Shown one piece after another: positions 28,051-34,356 of a stretch of 43,486 nt of DNA. How positions within the stretch are numbered: the first letter of the stretch is position 1; each line of letters begins with the position of its first letter. Made by a program: the position numbers and the translations under genes. The DNA comes from Clostridia bacterium (GTDB lineage Bacteria; Bacillota; Clostridia; Oscillospirales; Acutalibacteraceae). The DNA is taken from the NCBI GenBank assembly GCA_017433225.1, contig JAFRHS010000045.1, positions 1-43,486 of the forward strand, read 5' to 3'. Below the pieces are notes generated by a model that saw nothing but the letters and a program-made list of their open reading frames with translations, did not search any database and was not told where the DNA came from.

Positions 28051-28080
28051 AAAAAAGCCCTCCGGGAAACCGGAGGGCCG
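28051..28080 (-). terminator. Terminator of the large sigma-like gene
   Basis: GCCCTCCGG and CCGGAGGGC (28070-28078 with 28057-28065) pair perfectly around a 4-base loop and are followed by six T residues on the minus strand. It separates the two sigma-like genes into two transcription units. Confidence 0.88.
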
Positions 28081-28112
28081 TTTTGGTTTTGTTTGCAAAT
28101 CGCCGGGGCGAT

Positions 28113-30242
28113 TTACTTCATGATGCTCTGGAAGCTGGAATAGGTCTTCAGAGCGCCGTTGTCATCATACGCGAATGCGCGGGCACCGGTGTGGTTGTCC
28201 CACTCATAGGTGATGAGGTCGACTGCCTCTTCGTTCAGGTCGCGGCAGGTGATCCAGTTGTCGCCGAAGTAGACCTTGGTCAGGCCGTTGGCTTCGTCTT
28301 TCTCACTCTTGGTCGGGGTGACGTCCTTGAGATAGTCAAGAGTCTTGTCGCCGACCGTGACGGTCTTCAGAGTACCGTTATCCCAGTTGTAGGTCGCGGT
28401 CTCGATCGCGCCATCCTTGTCAGCCAGAGTGACCTTGCTGAGGACGCCGTCCTTGGTCTCGAACTGGAAGCACTTTTTGGCGCCGAGGCCGTCAGTGAAT
28501 CTCAGCTCGGTGAGCGTACCGTCAAGGATCTCGGGGACGGACGGGAAGACGTAAGCATATTTCTCGACGAGAGACTTCGCGTCACTGGTCTGAGCAATGA
28601 CGTATGCGACCGGGTTGGTGTTGACGACATTCAGGCCGCACAGGAATCTGCCGACATCGTTCGTGTTGATGTCGAGGGCAGAACCGTCGACGGAGACCGG
28701 AACGGTCTTGGTCTTGACGTCGGCGTCGATGACATAGGCATCGAGGTCACCGGATTCGACCGTGTTGACATCGAGGTCGGGGGTCTTCACCGAGACATCC
28801 GGGGTCTTGATATCGGCATCGCCCTTGGCGCAGCCTTTCGCGCCGGTGCTGCATCCGCTCGCGCCGGTGCTGCATCCGCTCGCGCCGGTGTTGCATCCGC
28901 TTGCGCCGGTGTTGCAGCCTTTGAGACCGCCGAAGATGAGGCCGAGGAGAAGGAGGAGAAGCAGGAGCGGAAGGAGCCACTTCCAGCAGCCCGCAAGGCC
29001 TTTCTTCTTGCCTGCGGCAGCGGCAACAGCGGCAGCTTTTTCGTCATCGTCCTTCTTGAGGTCGATGTCGGGAAGCTTCGCGTCGATGTCCGCTTTGATG
29101 TCGGCAGCTTTCGCTTTGAGATCGACATCGGGAAGGTCAACGTCGACTTTCGGCAGGTCGACATCGACATCTTTCAGTTTGGCTGCGGCAGCGCCGACAG
29201 CAGCGGCACCGGCGGCAACGCCTGCGCCGACTTTGCCGAGATCGATATCGGGCTTCTTGACGTCGACATCGACGTCCGGAAGTTTCGCGTCCACATCGAC
29301 TTTCGGCAGATCTGCGTCGACCTTCGGCAGGTCAACGTCGGGGGCCTTGACGTCGAGGTCCACTTTCGGGAGATCGACATCGGGAGCCTTCAGGTCGAGA
29401 TCGGGAAGATCGATCTTCGCGTCCGCGAGTTTCGCTTTCCAGTCGAAGCCCGGAAGGTCGAGATCGAGATCGCCGAACTTGCTGACCAGACCGGTGGCGG
29501 CGGCAGCGCCAACGCCGAGAGCCGGCCATTTGAGTGTGCCCTTGAGACCGTCCCAGATGGAAGTCCAGGTCCAGCCCTTGTCCTCGGGCAGAGCATAGAT
29601 GTAATCGCCGTCGAACTTCTCACGCATCAGACGGGTGAAGAAGCTCATCGGAGAAGCGGCATACTTCGTGTAATCGAAGCCGTCTGCTTCCCATTTTCCG
29701 GTCTCTTCTTCGACTTTGCCCTTCGCGATGTTCAGGCCGCCGACGACGGATCCGGGAGAGATGCCGAGTTTCTTGGCGATCTCGGCGACCGAGTAACCTT
29801 CGTTCCAGAGAAGGAGTTCGGTCTTCTGACGCTGGGGAAGAACGCCCAGGATCTTTTCTGTGAGGTCTTTGACCGTGGCAAAGGTCAGGACGCCGTCCTT
29901 CTTCTCTTTCTTGTAGTCGGAAAGAGTGAGGAGAGCGAGGTCTTTGACTTCCGCGTCTGCCAGACCGCCGACTTTGGCGGCCTGTTCCGCACAGGTCAGG
30001 TGGGCGATGCGTTTGACCCAGCCCAGGAAGTCCGTCGGGTCTTTCTGGTCGGCGAATTTTTCCGCGACCGTCCCGAAGGTGGATTCCAGAGCCGTTTTTG
30101 CATCGGCGTCATCGAGGAAATACTTTTTGCAGATCTCCCAGACATACGGAGCGGCCTCTTCGAACAGTACTTTGTAGGAATCGGTATCGCCGCGCAGTGC
30201 TGCGATGACTCTCTTGGCAATGGTCAAGATTTTTTCATCCAT
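28113..30242 (-). CDS. Sigma-70-like protein with Asp-rich repeat linker, transmembrane helix and outside domain
   Basis: The ATG at 30242 follows AGAGGTG; 709 residues. In order: sigma region 2-like segment (1-90); region 4-like helix-turn-helix (129-182, LPQRQKTELLLWNEGYS then AEIAKKLGISPGSV); the FF..L..KF/SIW motif shared with the downstream paralogue (200-230); an Asp/Pro/Lys repeat of PDVDLPKVD type (about 256-398) broken by an Ala-rich block; a transmembrane helix at 419-440; four Cys-bearing NTGASGC repeats (443-471); and a C-terminal part (about 500-709) with repeated beta-strand-like units, predicted outside. The simplest reading is a membrane-tethered transcription factor, but function is not known. 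Confidence 0.7.
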   Translation of the reverse strand: MDEKILTIAKRVIAALRGDTDSYKVLFEEAAPYVWEICKKYFLDDADAKTALESTFGTVAEKFADQKDPTDFLGWVKRIAHLTCAEQAAKVGGLADAEVKDLALLTLSDYKKEKKDGVLTFATVKDLTEKILGVLPQRQKTELLLWNEGYSVAEIAKKLGISPGSVVGGLNIAKGKVEEETGKWEADGFDYTKYAASPMSFFTRLMREKFDGDYIYALPEDKGWTWTSIWDGLKGTLKWPALGVGAAAATGLVSKFGDLDLDLPGFDWKAKLADAKIDLPDLDLKAPDVDLPKVDLDVKAPDVDLPKVDADLPKVDVDAKLPDVDVDVKKPDIDLGKVGAGVAAGAAAVGAAAAKLKDVDVDLPKVDVDLPDVDLKAKAADIKADIDAKLPDIDLKKDDDEKAAAVAAAAGKKKGLAGCWKWLLPLLLLLLLLGLIFGGLKGCNTGASGCNTGASGCSTGASGCSTGAKGCAKGDADIKTPDVSVKTPDLDVNTVESGDLDAYVIDADVKTKTVPVSVDGSALDINTNDVGRFLCGLNVVNTNPVAYVIAQTSDAKSLVEKYAYVFPSVPEILDGTLTELRFTDGLGAKKCFQFETKDGVLSKVTLADKDGAIETATYNWDNGTLKTVTVGDKTLDYLKDVTPTKSEKDEANGLTKVYFGDNWITCRDLNEEAVDLITYEWDNHTGARAFAYDDNGALKTYSSFQSIMK
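28839..28919 (-). repeat. Four tandem 21-base repeats encoding NTGASGC-type units
   Basis: Units at 28839-28859, 28860-28880, 28881-28901 and 28902-28919 differ by a few bases. Each codes for a seven-residue unit with one Cys, placed just after the transmembrane helix. The copy number could vary between strains. Confidence 0.85.
29050..29480 (-). repeat. Degenerate repeat region encoding PDVDLPKVD-type units
   Basis: Short related units encode alternating Asp/Val/Leu/Pro/Lys segments (PDVDLPKVD, LPKVDVD, PDIDL). The protein is strongly patterned, with a hydrophobic residue at every second position in each unit, which would suit an extended beta-type or fibrous linker. Confidence 0.75.
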
Positions 30243-30313
30243 AAAAAACACCTCTTGCTTTCTTGTCGTTTTCCTTCTTAATCTTTACAGAATAAGACTA
30301 TTATGACAGTTAC

Positions 30314-30319
30314 ATTATA
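30314..30319 (-). promoter_or_regulatory. Candidate -10 of the large sigma-like gene
   Basis: TATAAT lies 72 bases before the start codon. No -35 match is seen at the right distance, so the promoter may be activator-dependent; the 28-base inverted repeat just upstream could be the site. Confidence 0.5.
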
Positions 30320-30359
30320 CATCATTTTTTTATCCAGGTATGAAAATCTTCGAAAAAAG

Positions 30360-30387
30360 TTGTACATCTACCACACTCAATGTACAA
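30360..30387. promoter_or_regulatory. Inverted repeat upstream of the large sigma-like gene
   Basis: Perfect 8-base arms TTGTACAT and ATGTACAA are separated by 12 bases. The centre is about 65 bases upstream of the predicted start of the sigma-like gene. Likely a dimeric regulator site; the regulator is unknown. Confidence 0.6.
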
Positions 30388-30411
30388 AATCGTCAAGTTT
30401 TCTGTGCAAAA

Positions 30412-30441
30412 CAGAAAGAAGCATCCCCGAAACGAGGACGC
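30412..30441 (-). terminator. Terminator of the apbE/NusG-II/Gx operon
   Basis: GCGTCCTCG-TTT-CGGGGATGC forms a 9-bp stem with two G-T pairs, followed by TTCTTTCTG. It lies 54 bases after the Gx-transporter stop. Confidence 0.7.
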
Positions 30442-30494
30442 TATTCATCTTTGTATTCGTTTTTCTGTCCAACCGTCGTTCCAGTTTCGGTCGT

Positions 30495-31028
30495 TCATTG
30501 AAAACTCTGCAGGGCCTTCTGCACGCGGGGCATCAGGAGCTTCGCGAGCGTCCCGATGATGGCGCCGGTCACGAGACCCGCCACGAGCAGGACCGGCAGG
30601 TACCCGGCGAGCTGGAGGGTCCTCACGACGATGGCCGCGGTGATCACCTGTCCCACATTGTGGAGGACGCCGCCGGTCATGGACATGCCGATGAGCGAGA
30701 TGTCGTCCCTGCGCGAAAGGAGGTACATCGCCGCAAAACTCAGGAGACCTCCGGCGAGGCTGTACCAGAGGGACATGACGTTGCCGAAGAGCAGAGAGGA
30801 CAGCAGGATGCGGACGAGGCTGATGAGCAGCACGTCGACCGCCGGCAGGAACGTGAGGCCGAGGAGGACCACCAGGTTCGCGAGGCCGAGCTTGATGCCG
30901 GGCACGCCGAAGTTGAAGGGGATGAACGTCTCCATGTAAGAGAAGATCATCGCCAGCGCGACGAGGATGCCGTCCAGCGCCACGCGCCGTCCGGGCGTCC
31001 CGGTGGGCGATTTACGGGAAGTTGCCAT
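30495..31028 (-). CDS. Gx transporter family membrane protein
   Basis: A 177-residue protein with about five hydrophobic segments and the family motif VPGIKLGLANLVVL. Proteins of this family (formerly called heptaprenyl diphosphate synthase component I) look like ECF-type substrate-binding membrane proteins and are commonly found next to apbE and NusG domain II genes. It may import or hold a flavin precursor or quinone; that is inference. The start has AAAGGAG. A 149-base gap with a large inverted repeat separates it from the NusG-II gene. Confidence 0.8.
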   Translation of the reverse strand: MATSRKSPTGTPGRRVALDGILVALAMIFSYMETFIPFNFGVPGIKLGLANLVVLLGLTFLPAVDVLLISLVRILLSSLLFGNVMSLWYSLAGGLLSFAAMYLLSRRDDISLIGMSMTGGVLHNVGQVITAAIVVRTLQLAGYLPVLLVAGLVTGAIIGTLAKLLMPRVQKALQSFQ

Positions 31029-31048
31029 GAGGTCTCCTTTCAGTTAGA

Positions 31049-31176
31049 AGGCAAATTTCTTTCTTCTCCGGCAAAACCCCCGAAGCCCACAGCCCTTTGG
31101 TTCGCTTCGCGGCGCTGCGCGCTGTGCAGCCTCACTTGGAGACGCCGGATTTTGCCTCCGAAGAAAAAATTTGCCT
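31049..31176. repeat. Large imperfect inverted repeat between two operon genes
   Basis: Arms 31049-31076 and 31150-31176 match with a few changes (both read AGGCAAATTT at their outer ends), enclosing a GC-rich centre with its own CACAGC/GCTGTG pairing (31088-31093 and 31121-31126). It could be a small palindromic mobile element or an RNA structure controlling the downstream Gx gene. Confidence 0.65.
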
Positions 31177-31177
31177 G

Positions 31178-31543
31178 TTACTTCGCGACGACGTCAACGT
31201 CGGATGCTTCGCCGGTGATGACTTCGGCGACGAGTTTATGGGGTAAGCAGACGAGGGTCTCTCCGGTTTTGGAGATCTCACCCTGCTGCTCGCAGTAGTG
31301 GTCGGGGCAGTCCGCGTCTTCGATGTGCGCTTTGCCGCCCTCGATGACGAGCGTATTGTGGCCGTACTTCGTGTCGAAGGGGACGCGCTGTTCTTCCACG
31401 AGCGCATAGGTCCCGGCGACTCTGCCGTCCACTTTCACCTGGACGGACCCTCCCGGGTCGCCGCCGGCGAAGCGGAAGACGAGGGCAAGGATGCCCGCGA
31501 GCAGCAGCACGGCCGCTGCGATGAGAAAGTCTTTCTTCTTCAT
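31178..31543 (-). CDS. NusG domain II-containing protein
   Basis: A 121-residue protein with one N-terminal membrane anchor (about 6-27), followed by an outside NusG-II-type beta domain (VQVKVDGRVAGTYAL, then CPDHYCEQQGEI and VCLPHKLVAEV). These single-anchor proteins are typical partners of Gx transporters and ApbE in Firmicutes and are linked with extracytosolic flavin electron transfer. Its ATG overlaps the apbE stop by four bases (ATGA). Confidence 0.87.
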   Translation of the reverse strand: MKKKDFLIAAAVLLLAGILALVFRFAGGDPGGSVQVKVDGRVAGTYALVEEQRVPFDTKYGHNTLVIEGGKAHIEDADCPDHYCEQQGEISKTGETLVCLPHKLVAEVITGEASDVDVVAK

Positions 31544-32604
31544 GAGACGTACTCCACTTTCGCGTTTTCATCTATTGGGGAGAACCTGTCCCTGAGACCA
31601 TCCGACACGACCAGGGTCCCGTCCTTTTCACAGAGGACGAAGTCGAAGTCTTTTTTATGGGCCCTCCAGTACTCGGCCGCCTTCTCCCTGCCCATGATGA
31701 ACAGGGACGTGGACAGACCGTCGGCAAGGGTGCCGTCTTCCGACACGATGCTCACCGAAATGAGTCCGCTGTCGGCGGGATAGCCCGTGGAGGGGTCGAT
31801 GATGTGATGGTACATAACGCCGTCTTCTTCAAAGTTTCGCTCGTACCCGCCGGAGGTGATGACCGCGGCATCGTGGATGGAGACGACGCCGAGCATGCTC
31901 TCCGCATCGACCGGGTCCTGGATGCCGATCCTCCACTCGGTGCCGTCCGGCTTGAAGCCGACCGCCTGGACGTTGCCGCCGAGGTTCACGAGTCCGGAGG
32001 TGACGCCGAGATCGCGGTAGAGCTTCGCGACGCTCGCGGAGGTATAGCCCTTGGCAATGCCGCCAAAGTCGATCTGTGTACCGCCGACCGTGAAGGCGAC
32101 GGACTTCTTCTCTTTGTCATAGTCCAGCGTCGAGGCGTCGACCAGTTTCAGCGCAGCTTTCAGGTCTCCGTCCGACGGGACTTTGTAGTTCTGGTCCGTG
32201 AAGCCCCAGAGCTTCATGACCGGGTAGATGGTGATGTCGAACACATGGTCCGTGGACTCATAGAGGTCCAGGGCCGCTGCCATCAGGGCATTCGTGTCGG
32301 CGGACAGTTTCCCGCCGTTGTTCCCGTTGAGTTCCGACACTTCGCTGGACTCTTTGCCGGTGGACAGGAGCGCGTCGAGGCGCTGGATCTCCTTGACCGC
32401 GGCATCGACCGCTTTCTCGCCGCTGTCGCCGTACGCGGATACTGTCATGTAGGTGTCCATCGCGAAAATGTCTCTGGAGTAAGGTTCTTCGTCCGAAGCG
32501 GTGTTTTCAGAGCCGCTCTTCTTCCCCGCGCACCCGGCCAGGGCCATGGCGCACACCATGACCAGGGCCAGCAGCAGGGCGATGTATTTCTTCCAGCTGT
32601 TCAC
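31540..32604 (-). CDS. apbE: FAD:protein FMN transferase (ApbE), lipoprotein
   Basis: Start chosen at GTG (32604), six bases after AGGAGA, giving a 354-residue lipoprotein (lipobox LAGC, Cys at about residue 25). A longer frame would include the promoter. ApbE covalently attaches FMN to Thr/Ser residues of secreted or membrane redox proteins. Motifs seen: DTYMTVSAYG, DFGGIAKGY, NLGGNVQAVG, and the metal/FAD-binding region HHIIDPSTGYPADSG. No flavinylated target protein is seen in the window, so the acceptor must lie elsewhere. Confidence 0.93.
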   Translation of the reverse strand: MNSWKKYIALLLALVMVCAMALAGCAGKKSGSENTASDEEPYSRDIFAMDTYMTVSAYGDSGEKAVDAAVKEIQRLDALLSTGKESSEVSELNGNNGGKLSADTNALMAAALDLYESTDHVFDITIYPVMKLWGFTDQNYKVPSDGDLKAALKLVDASTLDYDKEKKSVAFTVGGTQIDFGGIAKGYTSASVAKLYRDLGVTSGLVNLGGNVQAVGFKPDGTEWRIGIQDPVDAESMLGVVSIHDAAVITSGGYERNFEEDGVMYHHIIDPSTGYPADSGLISVSIVSEDGTLADGLSTSLFIMGREKAAEYWRAHKKDFDFVLCEKDGTLVVSDGLRDRFSPIDENAKVEYVS

Positions 32605-32647
32605 TCGAATTCTCCTGTCTGTTTCCACTTTGGAATCGCTGATACTC

Positions 32648-32676
32648 ATTCTAAAAGCAGGGCCATAAAAAGTCAA
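32648..32676 (-). promoter_or_regulatory. apbE operon promoter
   Basis: TTGACT (32671-32676), a 17-base spacer and TAGAAT (32648-32653), 44 bases upstream of the GTG start. The -35 lies within the T-run of the ldh terminator. Confidence 0.75.
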
Positions 32677-32701
32677 TCGCCCCGGGAGACCCGGAGCGAT
32701 C
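32666..32701 (-). terminator. Terminator of ldh
   Basis: An 11-bp stem with one mismatch (32676-32686 with 32690-32700), loop of three bases, followed on the minus strand by GACTTTTT. Confidence 0.8.
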
Positions 32702-32723
32702 GTTGTTCTCTGTTCGAGGGCGG

Positions 32724-33680
32724 TCAGTCTTTCGGCATGGCGTCGTCGAGGACCTCTCTCAGAGTGCGGGCAGAGGCCAGGAGCCGTTCCTGCTCGTCCA
32801 TGTTGAGGTCGATCGGGATCTCCCCCTCGATGCCGTTGATGCCGACGAGCGCCGGTGTGCTCATCGCGACGTCTTTGATGCCGTACTCTCCGTGCTGGAG
32901 ATGGGAGACCGGAAGGACCGTTTTTTCATCGCGGATGACCGCTTCGCAGACGCGTTTGACGGACATAGCGATGCCGTAGTAGGTGGCGCCTTTGCGCTCG
33001 ATGATCTCATAGGCGCTGTTTTTGACCCGTTCGGCGATCAGCTCCTCCTGCTCTTTATAGTCCCTGAGGTCTTTGAGCATGCAGTAGTCTTCGAGCGGCA
33101 GGCCGGAGATCTTGGCGCTGCTCCAGGCAACGATCTCGCTGTTGCCGTGCTCGCCGACGACATAGGCGTGGCAGTTGCGGGAGTCGACGCCGACGTAGTC
33201 GCCGATCATGGTCTTGAGGCGGGCGGAGTCGAGGACCGTGCCGGTCCCGAAGACGCGGTTTTCCGGCAGGCCGCTCATCTGGATGGCGGCATAGGTCAGG
33301 ACGTCGACCGGGTTCGCGACGATGACCAGAACGCCGCCGATGTCACGTTTTTTCAGTTCCGGCATGATGAAGCCGAAGATCCGGATGTTCTTTTTGGCGA
33401 GGTCCAGCCGGGTCTCTCCCGGAGCCTGGGCCGCGCCTGCAGACACGATGATGATGGCCGCGTCGGCAATGTCATCGTAGGAGCCGGCGTAGATGTTCAT
33501 GGGACGGGCAAAGGGCAGGCCGTGGGCGATGTCCATCGCCTCTCCTTCGGCTTTTGCCTGGTTTGCGTCGATCAGGACCATTTCCGAGAACAGTCCGCTT
33601 TGCATCAGTGCGAAACAGGAGGCGGAGCCGACGAATCCGCATCCGATCATGGCAACTTTTCTGGGGTTGACTTTACTCAT
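32724..33680 (-). CDS. ldh: L-lactate dehydrogenase
   Basis: A 318-residue NAD-dependent enzyme reducing pyruvate to L-lactate. GCGFVG (13-18) and Asp39 bind NAD; Gln85 in the AQAPGETR loop marks lactate rather than malate specificity; Arg91, Asn123, Asp151, Arg154 and catalytic His178 (GEHGNSE) are all present. It has its own terminator and probably its own promoter. It offers a second NADH sink besides the Hnd hydrogenase. Confidence 0.94.
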   Translation of the reverse strand: MSKVNPRKVAMIGCGFVGSASCFALMQSGLFSEMVLIDANQAKAEGEAMDIAHGLPFARPMNIYAGSYDDIADAAIIIVSAGAAQAPGETRLDLAKKNIRIFGFIMPELKKRDIGGVLVIVANPVDVLTYAAIQMSGLPENRVFGTGTVLDSARLKTMIGDYVGVDSRNCHAYVVGEHGNSEIVAWSSAKISGLPLEDYCMLKDLRDYKEQEELIAERVKNSAYEIIERKGATYYGIAMSVKRVCEAVIRDEKTVLPVSHLQHGEYGIKDVAMSTPALVGINGIEGEIPIDLNMDEQERLLASARTLREVLDDAMPKD

Positions 33681-33723
33681 AGAGAACCCTTCTTTCCGTG
33701 GTGATAATGAGATCGACTACATC

Positions 33724-33737
33724 GTCAAAGGTTTGAC
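33724..33737. promoter_or_regulatory. Inverted repeat in the ldh leader
   Basis: GTCAAA-GG-TTTGAC is a perfect 14-base inverted repeat about 45 bases upstream of the ldh start codon, downstream of a TAAAAT that may be the -10. It does not fit the Rex consensus. Confidence 0.45.
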
Positions 33738-33814
33738 AATTCTTGTGGTTTCATTTTAACACACAACCTGTTTCAAAAAAAGTGGAGTTCCCGGTTTCCG
33801 GCAACTTTTGCAAC

Positions 33815-33844
33815 AAAAAAGCCCGCTCCTTTCGGAACGGGCTC
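33815..33844 (-). terminator. Terminator of the DUF1508 gene
   Basis: GAGCCCG.TTCC-GAAA-GGA.CGGGCTT forms a strong stem with a GAAA loop, followed by six T residues, 20 bases after the stop. Confidence 0.88.
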
Positions 33845-33862
33845 TTTCTTATTGTTATGAGA

Positions 33863-34234
33863 TTACTCTTCGACCACAACAGGGGCGTCGGGTGCGTTCT
33901 TGCGGATGGACTCGATGCCGTTCTTGCAGCCGGACTTGGAGGCGTACCCCTCGCCGGTCGCGATGATCTCGCCGTTTTTGGCTTTCAGGCGGAACCGGAA
34001 TTCGCCGGCCTTGTCGGTGTAGATCTCGAACTTCGGGTTCTTCTCGGCAGCATAGCCTTCGACGGTCTGGTCTTCGACCGGAGCGATGGGAGCGTTGGTC
34101 TGGACGCTCGCGATGCCGTTCTTCGCGCCGTCTAAGCTTTTATAGACCTGCGAAACCGCAATGACTTCGCCGTTGCCGGCTTTCAGGTTGAAGACGTAGC
34201 CTGTGTTGGTCGGTTTGATCGTGAATTTGCCCAT
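33863..34234 (-). CDS. DUF1508 (YegP-like) protein with two repeats
   Basis: Start ATG at 34234 after AAAGGAGG; 123 residues. It has two copies of the about 48-residue DUF1508 unit: FNLKAGNGEVIAVSQVY...GAKNGI and FRLKAKNGEIIATGEGY...GCKNGI, each ending NAP. YegP-like proteins are small cytoplasmic proteins of unknown function, sometimes stress-related. An upstream in-frame ATG lacks a ribosome binding site. Confidence 0.9.
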   Translation of the reverse strand: MGKFTIKPTNTGYVFNLKAGNGEVIAVSQVYKSLDGAKNGIASVQTNAPIAPVEDQTVEGYAAEKNPKFEIYTDKAGEFRFRLKAKNGEIIATGEGYASKSGCKNGIESIRKNAPDAPVVVEE

Positions 34235-34356
34235 GGGTATTTCCTCCTTTGTACATTCAATGATTTGCGCGCAAACGAGTGGTCTCTCGTTCCATTTCAT
34301 TGTATGCACACTTTGGGCGATTCACGTCAGTTTAGTAAAGATGTTTGCAGCAGAGG

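Noticed and set aside
28839-28919. CRISPR-like repeat
   Set aside because: The 21-base units are in frame with the protein and have no spacers.
27990-30281. A 763-codon plus-strand frame opposite the sigma-like genes
   Set aside because: Its Asp/Val-rich repeats are the antisense of the repeat DNA, no ribosome binding site is present, and it crosses a terminator and two promoters of the minus-strand genes.
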